Shown piece by piece: positions 9,181 through 17,841 of a DNA stretch of 64,000 bases (the stretch's first letter is position 1; each line of letters starts with the position of its first letter). The position numbers were made by a program, and so were the translations under genes. Origin of the DNA: Actinoplanes subtropicus (GTDB lineage: Bacteria; Actinomycetota; Actinomycetes; Mycobacteriales; Micromonosporaceae). The stretch spans positions 310,001 through 374,000 of the forward strand of contig NZ_JOJL01000007.1 of the NCBI RefSeq assembly GCF_000721705.1. Direction: 5' to 3'. A model generated the notes under the pieces. It saw only the letters and a list, made by a program, of their open reading frames with translations, had not been told where the DNA came from and searched no databases.

Positions 9181-9328
9181 CCGTGAGCGGCGGCAGGTGG
9201 GTGAGTCGCGCCTGGCTCGGCCGGCCCGAGTTGCAGCACAGCCCGGATGCGGGCGGCACGGGGCCGGGACGGCAGCAAGCTCGCCGGAAAAGGCGGGACT
9301 CGTCCGGGCCCTACGATATAGGGAATTT
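9181..9328 (-). repeat. Dispersed intergenic element, copy C
   Basis: This is an inverted copy of an element also found at 15330-15472 and 21486-21636. The 61-bp core (9224-9284, read on the minus strand) is almost identical in all three. Outside the core, this copy shares an AT-rich left end (AAATTCCCTxTAxCGTA) and a right end CTGCCGCCGCTCAC with the copy at 21486. It fills the gap between the convergent exporter and nucS genes. Confidence 0.8.
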
Positions 9329-9341
9329 GATCTTCCGTTTG

Positions 9342-10001
9342 CTAGAAGAGGGTCAATTCGTCGCGGGTCATGCCGCGTAGCTTGTCGTAGTCGACCACCA
9401 CGCAGCGGATTCCCCGGTCGGTGGCCAGGACGCGGGCCTGGGGCTTGATCTCCTGGGCCGCGAAGATGCCCTGGACCGGGGCGAGCAGGGGGTCGCGGTT
9501 CATCAGTTCGAGGTAGCGGGTCAGCTGCTCGACGCCGTCGATCTCGCCGCGGCGTTTGATCTCGACGGCTACCGAGGCGCCGTCGGCGTCCTTGCAGAGC
9601 AGGTCGACCGGGCCGATCGCGGTCATGAACTCGCGGCGGACCAGGGTCCAGCCGTCGCCGAAGGTCTCCGGGTGGGCGGCCAGCAGCTCCTGCAGGTGCG
9701 CCTCGACACCGTCCTTCACCAGGCCGGGGTCGATGCCGAGGTCGTGCGAGGTGTCGTGGAAGATCTCCTCGAGGGTGATCCGCAGCTCCTCGCCGGCCTT
9801 GTTCACCACCTTCCACACGCCAGGCGCCTCCTGCAGCTTGCAGGGCGGGCTCATCCAGTTCAGCGGCTTGTAGGCGCGGTCGTCGGCGTGGATCGAGACC
9901 GAGCCGTCGGCCTTGACCATCAGCAGGCGGGTCGCCGGGGGCAGGTGGGCGGACAGCTTGCCGACGTAGTCGACCGAGCATTTCGCGATGACCAGACGCA
10001 C
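9342..10001 (-). CDS. nucS: Mismatch-specific endonuclease NucS (EndoMS)
   Basis: The protein has 219 residues, matching the usual 220-225. It starts [16 protein letters not shown], as mycobacterial NucS does. The C-terminal RecB-like nuclease core shows GPVDLLCKD and VAVEIKRRG, followed by QLTRYLE. NucS cuts both strands at mismatches and gives many actinobacteria a mismatch-repair route without MutS/MutL. GTG 10001 is chosen from family homology and a -10 box 6 nt upstream. An in-frame ATG further upstream (near 10044) would add about 14 non-conserved residues. Confidence 0.92.
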   Translation of the reverse strand: MRLVIAKCSVDYVGKLSAHLPPATRLLMVKADGSVSIHADDRAYKPLNWMSPPCKLQEAPGVWKVVNKAGEELRITLEEIFHDTSHDLGIDPGLVKDGVEAHLQELLAAHPETFGDGWTLVRREFMTAIGPVDLLCKDADGASVAVEIKRRGEIDGVEQLTRYLELMNRDPLLAPVQGIFAAQEIKPQARVLATDRGIRCVVVDYDKLRGMTRDELTLF

Positions 10002-10007
10002 CGGACG

Positions 10008-10013
10008 ACAGTA
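10008..10013 (-). promoter_or_regulatory. -10 box TACTGT, leaderless nucS
   Basis: TACTGT on the minus strand is followed by 6 nt and the GTG of nucS, so the start of transcription and the start codon should coincide. Confidence 0.5.
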
Positions 10014-10055
10014 GCGGATCCGAACCGAGTGGCCTTTGAGTGCCATGCTGGGTTC

Positions 10056-10670
10056 GTGCTGGAAGCATTGACCGGGACCGGGCTCGCGGCATCGGCGGGC
10101 CTGAATGCCTACATCCCCCTGCTGATGATGGGCCTGCTGGCCCGCTACACCCACGTGGTCGACCTGCCGCACGGCTGGGCCTGGCTGTCCAACGGCTGGG
10201 TGCTGGTGATCCTCGGCATCCTGCTGGCCGTCGAGGTGGTGGCCGACAAGGTGCCGGTCGTCGACCACGCCAACGACGTGGTGCAGACCGTGGTGCGGCC
10301 GACCGCGGGCGGCCTCGCCTTCGGCGCCGGCTCGGGGGCGCAGACGGTGACGGTGAGCAACCCGGGCTCGTTCTTCGGCTCGCATCAGTGGGTGCCGGTC
10401 GCGGCCGGCGTGCTGATCGCGCTCTGCGTGCACGGGGTGAAGGCCACCGCCCGGCCGGTGGTGAACGTCAGCACGGCCGGGTTCGGCGCGCCGGTGGTGA
10501 GCACGATCGAAGACTTCGGCAGCGCGCTGATGTCGGCGCTGGCGCTGCTGATGCCGATATTGGTGCTGGTCGGAATCGGTTTGTTCGTCTGGCTGGCGAT
10601 CACGGTGGTCCGCCGGCGGCGGCGAAAGCGGCAAAGCGCGTCTTCCGAGACGGCCCGCCTGTTTGGTTGA
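10056..10670 (+). CDS. DUF4126 family membrane protein
   Basis: The protein has 204 residues. The opening [20 protein letters not shown] is typical of DUF4126. Five or so membrane segments follow, including one ending in [14 protein letters not shown], whose basic tail should be cytoplasmic. No enzymatic motif is visible and the function is unknown. GTG 10056 is chosen from family homology; no ribosome binding site or clear -10 box supports it. It is divergent from nucS (54 bp), and its stop overlaps a possible TTG start of the next gene. Confidence 0.7.
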   Translation: MLEALTGTGLAASAGLNAYIPLLMMGLLARYTHVVDLPHGWAWLSNGWVLVILGILLAVEVVADKVPVVDHANDVVQTVVRPTAGGLAFGAGSGAQTVTVSNPGSFFGSHQWVPVAAGVLIALCVHGVKATARPVVNVSTAGFGAPVVSTIEDFGSALMSALALLMPILVLVGIGLFVWLAITVVRRRRRKRQSASSETARLFG

Positions 10671-10678
10671 CTTCACCG

Positions 10679-12004
10679 GTGCCCGCCGTCGCCGTACCCG
10701 CCTTCGCCCTCGCCTGGTGGGCGGCCTGCCACCTGATCGGCCGTGATCCGGCGCGCGGTCCCTCGGTCCGGGCGGCCGCGGCGCTGGCGGCGTACGCCAT
10801 CGGGGTTTTGATCTGGACCTTGGATCCTGGCTCGGCCTTGGCGGAGATCTTCTTCTGCGTGCCGGCGCTGTTCTGGGCGGGTACCGCGGTCGCGCTGCTG
10901 CCGCGGCTGGTGCCCGAGCGGCGGCAGATCGACCTCGGCTGGCTGATCCTGGTGACGCCGTTCCTGCTGATGACGGTGGCCCTGCCGGGGGCCGGCCGGC
11001 TCGTGGTGCTCGCGCCGCTGGCCGGCGGCATGGTGCTGCTCTGGCGGTTCCGCGACCAGGTGCAGCCGATCATCCTGCCGGCCGCGCTGGCGGTGGTGGC
11101 GGCGCTGTACGGGGCCGGGCTCGCGATGCTGCTGATCGTCGACCTGGGCGCGCCCGACCTGGTGATCCTGGCGCTCGGGGTCGACCTGATGATGCTGGCC
11201 TTCCTGGTGGTGATCGCCGAGGCGCTGGACGTGGGTGAGCGGCTGCGGCCCGATCTGATCCGGTCGCTGATCGCCGCGCTGCTCGGCGTGGCGGTCGTCG
11301 GCGCGCCGACCATGCTGACCATCGTGGCCAGCACCAGCACCACCGTGCGGATCCTGCAGTTCGTGCTGCTCGCGGCGGTGATGACCGGGATCGGCCTGAT
11401 CGGGCCGCTGCACCGGGCGCTGGACAGGATCGCGTTCCGGCACGACGACCGGCTGCGCGAGGACCGCGGGGCGCTGCTGCTGCTGGCCGACGCGCTGCCC
11501 CGGCACCGGCAGCGGCACCGGCTGATCGCCACCGGCCAGCCGGATTTCCTCCGGTTCACCCGGCAGGCGCTGGACAACTACGGGCGGCTCGGGCGGCTGA
11601 TGCGCAGCCCGCTGACCGATCTGCCGGCGGTCGACCGGCGGCTCTCCGGGCTGACCATCGAGCAGCCGCTGGCCCGGGCCATGGAGTTGCGCGCGGTGCT
11701 GCAGGAGAGTGTGGACCGGCTGCGGCCGGCCGGGCGGTTCGCGACCTCGGACGAGTGGCGGCACTACAACGCGCTCTACTTCGGCGTGGTGCTCGGGCTC
11801 GATCCGTACGCCCGCAAGCGCGGCACCGACGGCCTGGACCGGGAGGCCCGCCTGGCGCTCGACTGGATGCGGCGCAACGTGCCCCGGCAGACGCTGCGGC
11901 GATGGAAGGACGAGGGCGCCGCGATCGTGGCCCGCCGGCTGTGGGACGACATGACCCACACGGATCCGCGCTGGCTGACCCGCGTTACGACACGCAGCAC
12001 ATAA
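10679..12004 (+). CDS. Nine-helix membrane protein with cytoplasmic C-terminal domain
   Basis: The protein has 441 residues and I do not recognise the family. The first 250 residues hold about nine hydrophobic helices; the last 190 are soluble and Arg/Leu-rich, with segments such as [20 protein letters not shown] and a terminal helical region. GTG 10679 begins just before the first helix. A TTG at 10667 overlapping the previous stop (TTGA) is an alternative, so the start is uncertain. The gene sits 38 bp before the FtsK-like gene, which has its own promoter. Confidence 0.6.
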   Translation: MPAVAVPAFALAWWAACHLIGRDPARGPSVRAAAALAAYAIGVLIWTLDPGSALAEIFFCVPALFWAGTAVALLPRLVPERRQIDLGWLILVTPFLLMTVALPGAGRLVVLAPLAGGMVLLWRFRDQVQPIILPAALAVVAALYGAGLAMLLIVDLGAPDLVILALGVDLMMLAFLVVIAEALDVGERLRPDLIRSLIAALLGVAVVGAPTMLTIVASTSTTVRILQFVLLAAVMTGIGLIGPLHRALDRIAFRHDDRLREDRGALLLLADALPRHRQRHRLIATGQPDFLRFTRQALDNYGRLGRLMRSPLTDLPAVDRRLSGLTIEQPLARAMELRAVLQESVDRLRPAGRFATSDEWRHYNALYFGVVLGLDPYARKRGTDGLDREARLALDWMRRNVPRQTLRRWKDEGAAIVARRLWDDMTHTDPRWLTRVTTRST

Positions 12005-12034
12005 TCGACGCCTTTGCTGCGAAATGGGTAAAAT
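12005..12034 (+). promoter_or_regulatory. Promoter of the FtsK-like gene
   Basis: TCGACG (12005-12010) and TAAAAT (12029-12034) are spaced 18 nt apart, and ATG 12043 follows 8 nt after the -10 box. This is one of the best -35/-10 pairs in the window and predicts a leaderless or nearly leaderless message. Confidence 0.6.
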
Positions 12035-12042
12035 CGCCCATC

Positions 12043-14586
12043 ATGGGTAGCCGCAACGCGTTGGTCGACGCCGTCCGGCAGGAGCTCGCCGTGGCGCGCG
12101 GCGCCGCCCGGGCGGTGCTGGCCGCCGCCGAGACCGCGCGGGGCGAGGCGCAGAACCGGCGGCGGCTGGTCCGCGACGCGTACGCGACCTGCCTGAACCA
12201 GCTGGCCGAGGCGCGCGACAGCGCCCGCCGCGACATCCAGCGCCGCTACCAGTACGAGACCACCAAGCTGGCCGGCAACGTCCGCCGGGTCGCCGCGCTC
12301 AGCGCCACCGGCGCGGCCGGCGCGCCCTGGCGGCTCTGGGCGCCGAGCGAGCCCGAGCGCGGCGGCCGGCCGAGCCTGCTGCGGATCGGCACCCTCTCGC
12401 TCGACGACGCCGCGCCGCTGCCCGCGCTGGTCCCGCTGCTCGGCGCCGCGCACCTCGGCCTCGCCGGCTCGCCCGAGGTCGCCGACGGCGTGATCACCGG
12501 GCTGTTGCTGCGCGCGCTGGGCAGCACCCGCCCGGGCGACATCCAGCTCACCGTCTACGACCCGGAACACCTCGGCGGGACGCTCGCCGCCTTCGCCCCG
12601 CTCGGGATCAGCTTCGTCGGACCGGGCGGGCTCGGGGCCATGCTCGACGACCTGGTGGAGCACATCGTCCGGGTCAACGAGACGGTGCTGGCCGGCAGTT
12701 CGCTGACCGAGCCGTGGCGACTTGTCGTCCTTCTTGCAGATATGGACGATTTGCCCGTCTCGCAAAGAGCCCAGCTCGATCGGATCACCCGTACCGGGGT
12801 GGCCTGCGGGGTGCATCTGATCGCCCGGGGACTGCGGCTCACGGACCACTCGACCGTCGTGCGGATCGACGTCGACGCACGAAAAAGCGACATCACGGGT
12901 GATTTGGAGATTTCTCTCGACCCACCGCCACCCCTCGACCGGGTCGTCGCGTTCTGCAAGGCCACCGCCGAGCGGATGCGGGCCGGACCGCCCCCCGCCC
13001 AGCTGGCCGACCTCTCCCCGGCCACGTTCTGGGCCGAGTCGTCGGCACACGGGCTGGTCGCGCCGATCGGCGACAGCACCGACGGCAGCCTGATCGACGT
13101 GCCGCTCGGCGACGACCCGCCGCACGCGCTGATCGGCGGCCCGTCCGGCTCCGGCAAGACCAACCTGATCTACGCCTGGCTGGCCGCGCTCGCCACCCGG
13201 TACGGCCCCGCCGAGCTGGCCCTCTACCTGCTCGACTTCAAGGAGGGCGTGTCCTTCGCCCGGTTCGTGCCCGGGCCGCGCGACCCCAGCTGGCTCCCGC
13301 AGGTGCGGCTGGCCGGCATCAACGTCAACGGCGACCGCGAGTTCGGCCTGGCCATGCTCCGCCACCTCGGCGAGGAGCTGCGCACCCGGGCCCAGGCGGC
13401 CAAGCGGCACGACGCCAGCAAGCTCGCCGAGCTGCGCGCCGAGGACCCAGCCGGAACGTGGCCGCGGATTGTCGCGGTGATCGACGAGTTCCAGGTGCTG
13501 CTCGGCGGCCGGGACGCGGTCGCCGAGGAGGCCGTCACCCTGCTCGAGGACCTCGCCCGGCGGGGCCGCTCGCAAGGCATCCACCTGATCCTCGCGTCGC
13601 AGGACGTCTCCGGGATCGAGGCGCTGTGGGGCCGCTCCGGGCTGATCGGCCAGTTCACGCTCCGGATCGCGCTGCCCAAGGCGCGCCGGATCCTGGCCGA
13701 CAACAACCTGGCCGCCGCGGTCATCCCGCGCCACCACGCGGTGGTCAACACCGAGTCCGGCACCGCGGGGGCCAATCTGGTCGTCCGGCTGCCGGACGCC
13801 GGGGACCGGCTGGTCTGGCGTACGCTCCAGCGCCGGCTCTGGCGGCTGCGCCCGGACGGCTGCGAGGAGCCCCGGCTCTTCGACGGCGACGCGGTCCCGG
13901 TGCTGCCCGCCCAGTGCCGGCCGGCCGGTCCGGTGCCGCAGGCCGACGGGCCGGTCGGCTCCTCGCCCGGCGCGGTGCTCGGCGAGCGGATCGACGTGGC
14001 CGCCCGCCCGGCCCGGCTGCGCCTGGGCCGGATGCCCGGCCGCAACCTGGCGGTCCTCGGCACCCGCGTCGACGAGGCGTGCGACGTGCTCGCGGCGGCG
14101 GCGTTGTCGCTGGCGGCCCAGGGCCCGGCGCACTTCAGCGTGGTCTGCCTCGACCCGGACGCGGGCGGGGCGGCGGCCCGGCTGATGGCCGAGCTGCCGT
14201 CGGCCGACTGGTACGACGAGCTGCCGGCGCTGGCGGCGCTGGAGATCCCGCACTACGTGCTCGGCTACGCGCTGGACGCGGGCGCCGACCAGGGGACGCT
14301 GCGCCGCTTGCTGACCGATGGGCCGGAGCAGCGTACGCACGTGCTCGGCTGGTGGCGCTCGGTCTCCCGGCTGCGCGACAGCCTCGGCGGCCCGGCGAGC
14401 CGGCTCGACCCGATCGGCGCGTGGGTGGCGCTCGACGTGCAGGGCGCCGACCTGGCGCCGCTCTACCCGCAGCCGGGCGGTCCGGCCTGGTATCCGCGTA
14501 CCCGCCGGGCGCTGTTCTTCGACCGCTCCGTGCACCGCACGCCCGAGGTGATCATCCCGTACGAGGTGAACAGTGACCACACGTGA
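12043..14586 (+). CDS. FtsK/SpoIIIE-type ATPase with N-terminal coiled coil
   Basis: The protein has 847 residues. Residues 1-85 form an Ala/Arg/Glu coiled coil. A middle region (about 90-340) looks like a degenerate ATPase-like module. The active FtsK/SpoIIIE domain follows, with Walker A GGPSGSGKTN (about 366-375), Walker B VAVIDEF (about 475) and sensor-like LILASQD (about 515). A third, P-loop-free domain ends the protein. The three-domain build recalls EccC of type VII secretion, but there is no transmembrane segment and no WXG100 gene nearby. The next gene, overlapping by 14 bp, supplies a coiled coil and membrane helices, so a membrane-anchored pump is a reasonable inference; the substrate is unknown. 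Confidence 0.75.
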   Translation: MGSRNALVDAVRQELAVARGAARAVLAAAETARGEAQNRRRLVRDAYATCLNQLAEARDSARRDIQRRYQYETTKLAGNVRRVAALSATGAAGAPWRLWAPSEPERGGRPSLLRIGTLSLDDAAPLPALVPLLGAAHLGLAGSPEVADGVITGLLLRALGSTRPGDIQLTVYDPEHLGGTLAAFAPLGISFVGPGGLGAMLDDLVEHIVRVNETVLAGSSLTEPWRLVVLLADMDDLPVSQRAQLDRITRTGVACGVHLIARGLRLTDHSTVVRIDVDARKSDITGDLEISLDPPPPLDRVVAFCKATAERMRAGPPPAQLADLSPATFWAESSAHGLVAPIGDSTDGSLIDVPLGDDPPHALIGGPSGSGKTNLIYAWLAALATRYGPAELALYLLDFKEGVSFARFVPGPRDPSWLPQVRLAGINVNGDREFGLAMLRHLGEELRTRAQAAKRHDASKLAELRAEDPAGTWPRIVAVIDEFQVLLGGRDAVAEEAVTLLEDLARRGRSQGIHLILASQDVSGIEALWGRSGLIGQFTLRIALPKARRILADNNLAAAVIPRHHAVVNTESGTAGANLVVRLPDAGDRLVWRTLQRRLWRLRPDGCEEPRLFDGDAVPVLPAQCRPAGPVPQADGPVGSSPGAVLGERIDVAARPARLRLGRMPGRNLAVLGTRVDEACDVLAAAALSLAAQGPAHFSVVCLDPDAGGAAARLMAELPSADWYDELPALAALEIPHYVLGYALDAGADQGTLRRLLTDGPEQRTHVLGWWRSVSRLRDSLGGPASRLDPIGAWVALDVQGADLAPLYPQPGGPAWYPRTRRALFFDRSVHRTPEVIIPYEVNSDHT

Positions 14587-15322
14587 CCGGCAGCCGATCG
14601 GCCGCGACTACCAGCTGATGGTCAGCGCCCTGGCGGAGGCGACCCGGCGCCGCGACGTCGAGCTGGGCGGAGCCGAGCAGGCCTATCAGGACAGTGCCGT
14701 GCAGGCGGCGGGCGAGCTGACCCGGGCCGAGGGGGACGCGGTCTCCGCCGACCGGTGGGCTGGGGCCGCGGCGGCGCAGGTGCTCGAGGTGGACCGGGAG
14801 GCGGCCCGGCTCTGGGACGAGCTGCGCCGGGCGCGCGGCCTGCGGATGCGCTCGCTGGGCGAGGTGCCGGAGCCGGCCTCGATCGACACGCTGCCGCAGG
14901 CCGCGCTGCCCCGGGCGCCGTCGTCCTCCGCGTCCTCTCCGGAGGAGGGGTCGCCGAGGGTACTGCTGGCGCGGGTCGCGGCCCGGATCGACGGGACCGT
15001 TCGCCCGGCCGGCCGGCGGGCGCTGCCCCGCTGGGCGCTGCCGGTGCTGCCGCTGGTGGGCGCGCTGATCGCGGCCCTGACCGGCCTGGTCGCTTCCGGC
15101 CTGGTAACGATCGGCGGGACGGGCCTGTGGGGCGGTCCGGTGCTGCGCGGCCTCGGCTGGCTCGCCTTCCTGGTGGCCCCGTCGGCCGGCGTCCCGGTCG
15201 CGGCGGTCTCGGCCCACCGCTGGCTGGAGGCCAAACTCGACATCGGCGGCATCGGCCTGACCCTGCTGGGCGGCATGATCTCGGCGACGCTGATGTCCCT
15301 GGCCTTCGCCGCCACCCACTGA
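14573..15322 (+). CDS. Coiled-coil membrane partner of the FtsK-like ATPase
   Basis: The protein has 249 residues and an unknown family. The first 100 residues are helical and probably coiled coil (many Ala, Glu and Arg), then comes a Ser/Pro linker (100-140), then three or four hydrophobic segments ending at the C-terminus. The GTG at 14573, with GAGGTGA upstream, lies inside the end of the ATPase gene, so the two are translationally coupled. It may anchor the soluble ATPase to the membrane (inference). Confidence 0.65.
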   Translation: MTTRDRQPIGRDYQLMVSALAEATRRRDVELGGAEQAYQDSAVQAAGELTRAEGDAVSADRWAGAAAAQVLEVDREAARLWDELRRARGLRMRSLGEVPEPASIDTLPQAALPRAPSSSASSPEEGSPRVLLARVAARIDGTVRPAGRRALPRWALPVLPLVGALIAALTGLVASGLVTIGGTGLWGGPVLRGLGWLAFLVAPSAGVPVAAVSAHRWLEAKLDIGGIGLTLLGGMISATLMSLAFAATH

Positions 15323-15329
15323 CCAAACC

Positions 15330-15472
15330 CTTGACCGTACGTGTCTGGCCAGGTCCCGCCGTCGCAAGGCGAGCTGGCTGCCGTCCCGGCCCCGTGCCGC
15401 CCGCATCCGGGCTGTGCTGCAACTCGGGCAGGCCGGCGCAGGCGTCGACCCGGCCTCCTGCCGCCGCTCACC
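15330..15472 (+). repeat. Dispersed intergenic element, copy A
   Basis: The core 15369-15429 matches copies B and C almost base for base, including GGGCTGTGCTGCAACTCGGG. The left third is more diverged and has lost the AT-rich start. It begins 7 bp after the stop of the coiled-coil membrane gene. Confidence 0.8.
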
Positions 15473-15659
15473 CCGACCGCGTGCGGGGCGACGCCGTTCA
15501 ACCGTCGCGCATGTAGTGGGGAGCTCAGGGGCGCGGGGTAGGACGTGCCACTGCTGGGCCCAGGCATCGGCGCACAGCCGAATCGGCCAGCACGTGTCCG
15601 CGATCATCAGCCCGTCACGAACGGCCAGGCAGGCGGCGCCGGTCCCGTCGGCCAGGCAG

Positions 15660-15828
15660 CCGCCCGCCACCGCCCGCCCCCCGCCGCTTGCCACCGCCCG
15701 CCGCTTGCCGACGGCCGCCGCTTGCCGACGCCCGCCGCTGCCCGCCGCCGCCCGCCGCTGGCCGCCGCCCGCTGCCCGCCGCTGGCCGCCGCCCGCTGCC
15801 CGCCGCTGGCCGCCGCCCGCTGCCCGCC
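15660..15828. repeat. 24-bp minisatellite (C-rich orientation)
   Basis: Three perfect 24-bp units at 15757-15780, 15781-15804 and 15805-15828 (unit starts GCTGGCCGCCGCCCGC) are preceded by decayed units back to about 15660. The unit, read in reverse complement, matches the array at 16007-16098 at about 20 of 24 positions. Confidence 0.85.
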
Positions 15829-15970
15829 GCAACAATGGAGAGTTTCCGCCAACGCCACGCTCCCCCGCGCCCACGAACTCGTCAAGATCGGAAGGCCGCC
15901 CGCAAGAGTGGAGAGTCCGCGCTCGCCACAAACACCAACACTCCTAGATCGGGAGTGAGGGCAAGCAGCA

Positions 15971-16098
15971 GCGCGCAGCGGCAGGCGGCGGCCAGCGGCA
16001 AGCGGCGGCCAACGGGCGGCGGCCAACGGCGGCCAACGGGCGGCGGCCAACGGCGGCCAACGGGCGGCGGCCAACGGCGGCCAACGGGCGGCGGCCAA
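15971..16098. repeat. 24-bp minisatellite (G-rich orientation)
   Basis: Units at 16007-16030, 16031-16054 and 16055-16078 plus a partial unit to 16098 (unit starts GGCCAACGGGCGGCGG), preceded by decayed units from 15971. It is the inverted counterpart of the array at 15757-15828 and lies just downstream of the ABC permease gene (minus strand). Confidence 0.85.
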
Positions 16099-16144
16099 TG
16101 ACGAACGCCGACGACACAGCGCACGGCGCCAAGAGCGGCGCGGG

Positions 16145-16942
16145 TCAACCGTCGCGCTTGGTCGTCCACTTGAAGGTGGTCAGGCACAGCGCCAGCGCCA
16201 GCACGCACCACAACCCCAGTACCAACCCCACCATCGGCAGGTTGAACGAGCCGCCCGGCTCGTGTGCCCCGAACGACGCCGGCAGGAACACCGAGCGCAG
16301 CCCCTGGCACAGCCACTTCAGCGGGAACAGCGACGCCACGTTCTGCATCCACGCCGGCAGGCTGGTGAAGACGAAGAACACGCCGGAGATGAACTGCAGG
16401 ATGAGCGCCACCGGCGTGACCACCGCCGGCGCGCTGCGGCCGGTGCGGGCGACCGACGAGAACGCCACCCCGCACAGCGTGCACGCCGTGATGCCGAGCA
16501 GCGACACCCACATTAAGGTCAGCCACTTCGCCGGGGTGTCGGGCAGCTTGAGCCCGAACAGCAGGGACGACACGGCAAGCAGGATCACCGTCTCGAGTAG
16601 CGCGATGAAGCCGACCATCAGCACCTTGCCCGCGAAGTAGACCCATTTCGGCATCGGCGTACCGAGGAAGCGTTTCAGCACCCCGCGGTCGCGCTCCATC
16701 GGGATCTGGATGGCCAGCGCCTGGAAGCCGGCCGTCATCAGGCCGGTGCCGATCATGCCGGTCACGAAGTACTGGGTGAACTTGACGCCCTCGCCGATCG
16801 TGCCCTTGAAGATCGAGCCGAACACCAGAATCATGATCGCCGGGAAGGCCAGCGTGAACATGACCTGCTCGCGGCTGCGCAGGAACTGCCGCACCTCGAG
16901 GCCACCCTGCGCCACCCCGAGCTCCACCGGGCCGGCCCTCAT
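16145..16942 (-). CDS. ABC-2 type exporter permease
   Basis: The protein has 265 residues and six membrane helices in the ABC-2/DrrB pattern, with an N-terminal amphipathic region (FLRSREQVMFTLAFPAIMIL), a cytoplasmic ERDRGVLKRFLGTPMP loop and a conserved segment before the last helices. Its ATG overlaps the stop of the ATPase gene (ATGA), so the pair is coupled. It would form the membrane channel of a drug or lipid exporter. The 3' end abuts the minisatellite region and contains one copy of a 13-bp sequence repeated at 15498. Confidence 0.88.
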   Translation of the reverse strand: MRAGPVELGVAQGGLEVRQFLRSREQVMFTLAFPAIMILVFGSIFKGTIGEGVKFTQYFVTGMIGTGLMTAGFQALAIQIPMERDRGVLKRFLGTPMPKWVYFAGKVLMVGFIALLETVILLAVSSLLFGLKLPDTPAKWLTLMWVSLLGITACTLCGVAFSSVARTGRSAPAVVTPVALILQFISGVFFVFTSLPAWMQNVASLFPLKWLCQGLRSVFLPASFGAHEPGGSFNLPMVGLVLGLWCVLALALCLTTFKWTTKRDG

Positions 16943-17808
16943 GCCGCACCACCGATCATCTCGAGGTAGACGTCTTCCAGGGTGGGCCGGGTGACGGTCA
17001 GGCCGGGCACCTCGCCGGCGAACCGCGCGGCCAGGTCGGCCACCACGGCCGTCGGCGTCGCGCTCCGGGTGCGTTCCCAACCACCCTCGGGCGTACGCCA
17101 GGAGACCGTCGCCAGCGCCGCATCGCGCCGGCCCAGCGATCGCGGGGTGTCCACCGCGATCAACCGCCCCTTGGCGATCACCCCGACCCGGTCGGCCAGC
17201 GCCTCCGCCTCCTCCAGATAGTGCGTGGTCAGCACGATCGTGGTGCCGCCCGCCTGCAGGTCGCGGATCAGCTGCCAGAACTCGCGCCGCGCCTCGGGGT
17301 CGAACCCGGTCGTCGGCTCGTCGAGGAACAGCAGCTCGGGCCGCCCGATGATGCCGAGCGCCACGTCGAGCCGGCGTTTCTGCCCGCCGGACAACGTATG
17401 CGTACGGGCCGTCGCCTTTTCCGCCAGGCCGACCCGCTCGATCACCGTCGCCGGGTCGTCGGCGCCCGGGTAGAACCGCGCGAAGTGCCGCACCACCTCG
17501 CCGACGGTCAGCTCGTCGAACTCGCCGGTGCCCTGCAGCACGATGCCGAGCCGCTCACGCCACCGCTTGGCCACCGGGCCGGTGCCGCGCCGGCCCTGCG
17601 CCACCGCCGGGTCGACGCCGAGCACGCTGACCTCGCCGTCGTCGCGCCGCCGATAGCCCTCGAGAATCTCCACAGTGGTCGTCTTGCCGGCGCCGTTGGG
17701 CCCGAGCAGCGCGAACACCTCGCCGTGGGCGACGTCGAGGTCGACCCCGCCGACCGCGACGTTGTCCCCGTAGGCCTTGCGCAAGCCGCGCACCCGGATG
17801 GCATCCAT
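16939..17808 (-). CDS. ABC exporter ATP-binding protein (DrrA-like)
   Basis: The protein has 289 residues. Walker A GPNGAGKTTT, Q-loop VLQGTGEFDELT, signature LSGGQKRR, Walker B LLFLDEPTTG and switch His LTTHYLEEAE are all present, with a C-terminal extension as in daunorubicin-type DrrA ATPases. ATG 17808 is preferred over the upstream in-frame 17838 because a TAGGTT -10 box ends 7 nt before it. It powers the downstream permease; the substrate is not identifiable. Confidence 0.9.
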   Translation of the reverse strand: MDAIRVRGLRKAYGDNVAVGGVDLDVAHGEVFALLGPNGAGKTTTVEILEGYRRRDDGEVSVLGVDPAVAQGRRGTGPVAKRWRERLGIVLQGTGEFDELTVGEVVRHFARFYPGADDPATVIERVGLAEKATARTHTLSGGQKRRLDVALGIIGRPELLFLDEPTTGFDPEARREFWQLIRDLQAGGTTIVLTTHYLEEAEALADRVGVIAKGRLIAVDTPRSLGRRDAALATVSWRTPEGGWERTRSATPTAVVADLAARFAGEVPGLTVTRPTLEDVYLEMIGGAA

Positions 17809-17815
17809 GCCGACG

Positions 17816-17821
17816 AACCTA
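17816..17821 (-). promoter_or_regulatory. -10 box TAGGTT, leaderless ABC operon
   Basis: TAGGTT on the minus strand, then 7 nt, then ATG 17808. This decides the start codon in favour of the shorter protein. Confidence 0.5.
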
Positions 17822-17841
17822 GTGGGTGGGTGCGACAAGAA

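Larger units (their letters stand above)
15323..16144. other. Large non-coding gap with repeats
   Basis: This 822-bp gap between convergent genes holds, in order: a dispersed element (15330-15472), a stretch of about 150 bp that reads on the minus strand like a short protein remnant, a C-rich 24-bp array, a spacer of about 140 bp with a small hairpin (15939-15957), and a G-rich array that is the inverted relative of the first. Long open frames cross it on both strands only because the repeat unit is a multiple of three. No credible gene is seen. Confidence 0.7.

Noticed and set aside
9672..10055. N-terminal extension of the DUF4126 protein
   Set aside because: It lies opposite nucS, lacks hydrophobic helices and is not part of the family; the family start is at 10056.
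12043..14586. Type VII secretion locus
   Set aside because: Although the ATPase resembles EccC in having three modules, no WXG100, EccB, EccD or mycosin gene is present nearby.
15607..16098. A 163-codon open frame crossing both minisatellites
   Set aside because: It exists because a 24-bp unit never introduces a stop; the product is a low-complexity repeat with no credible start signal.
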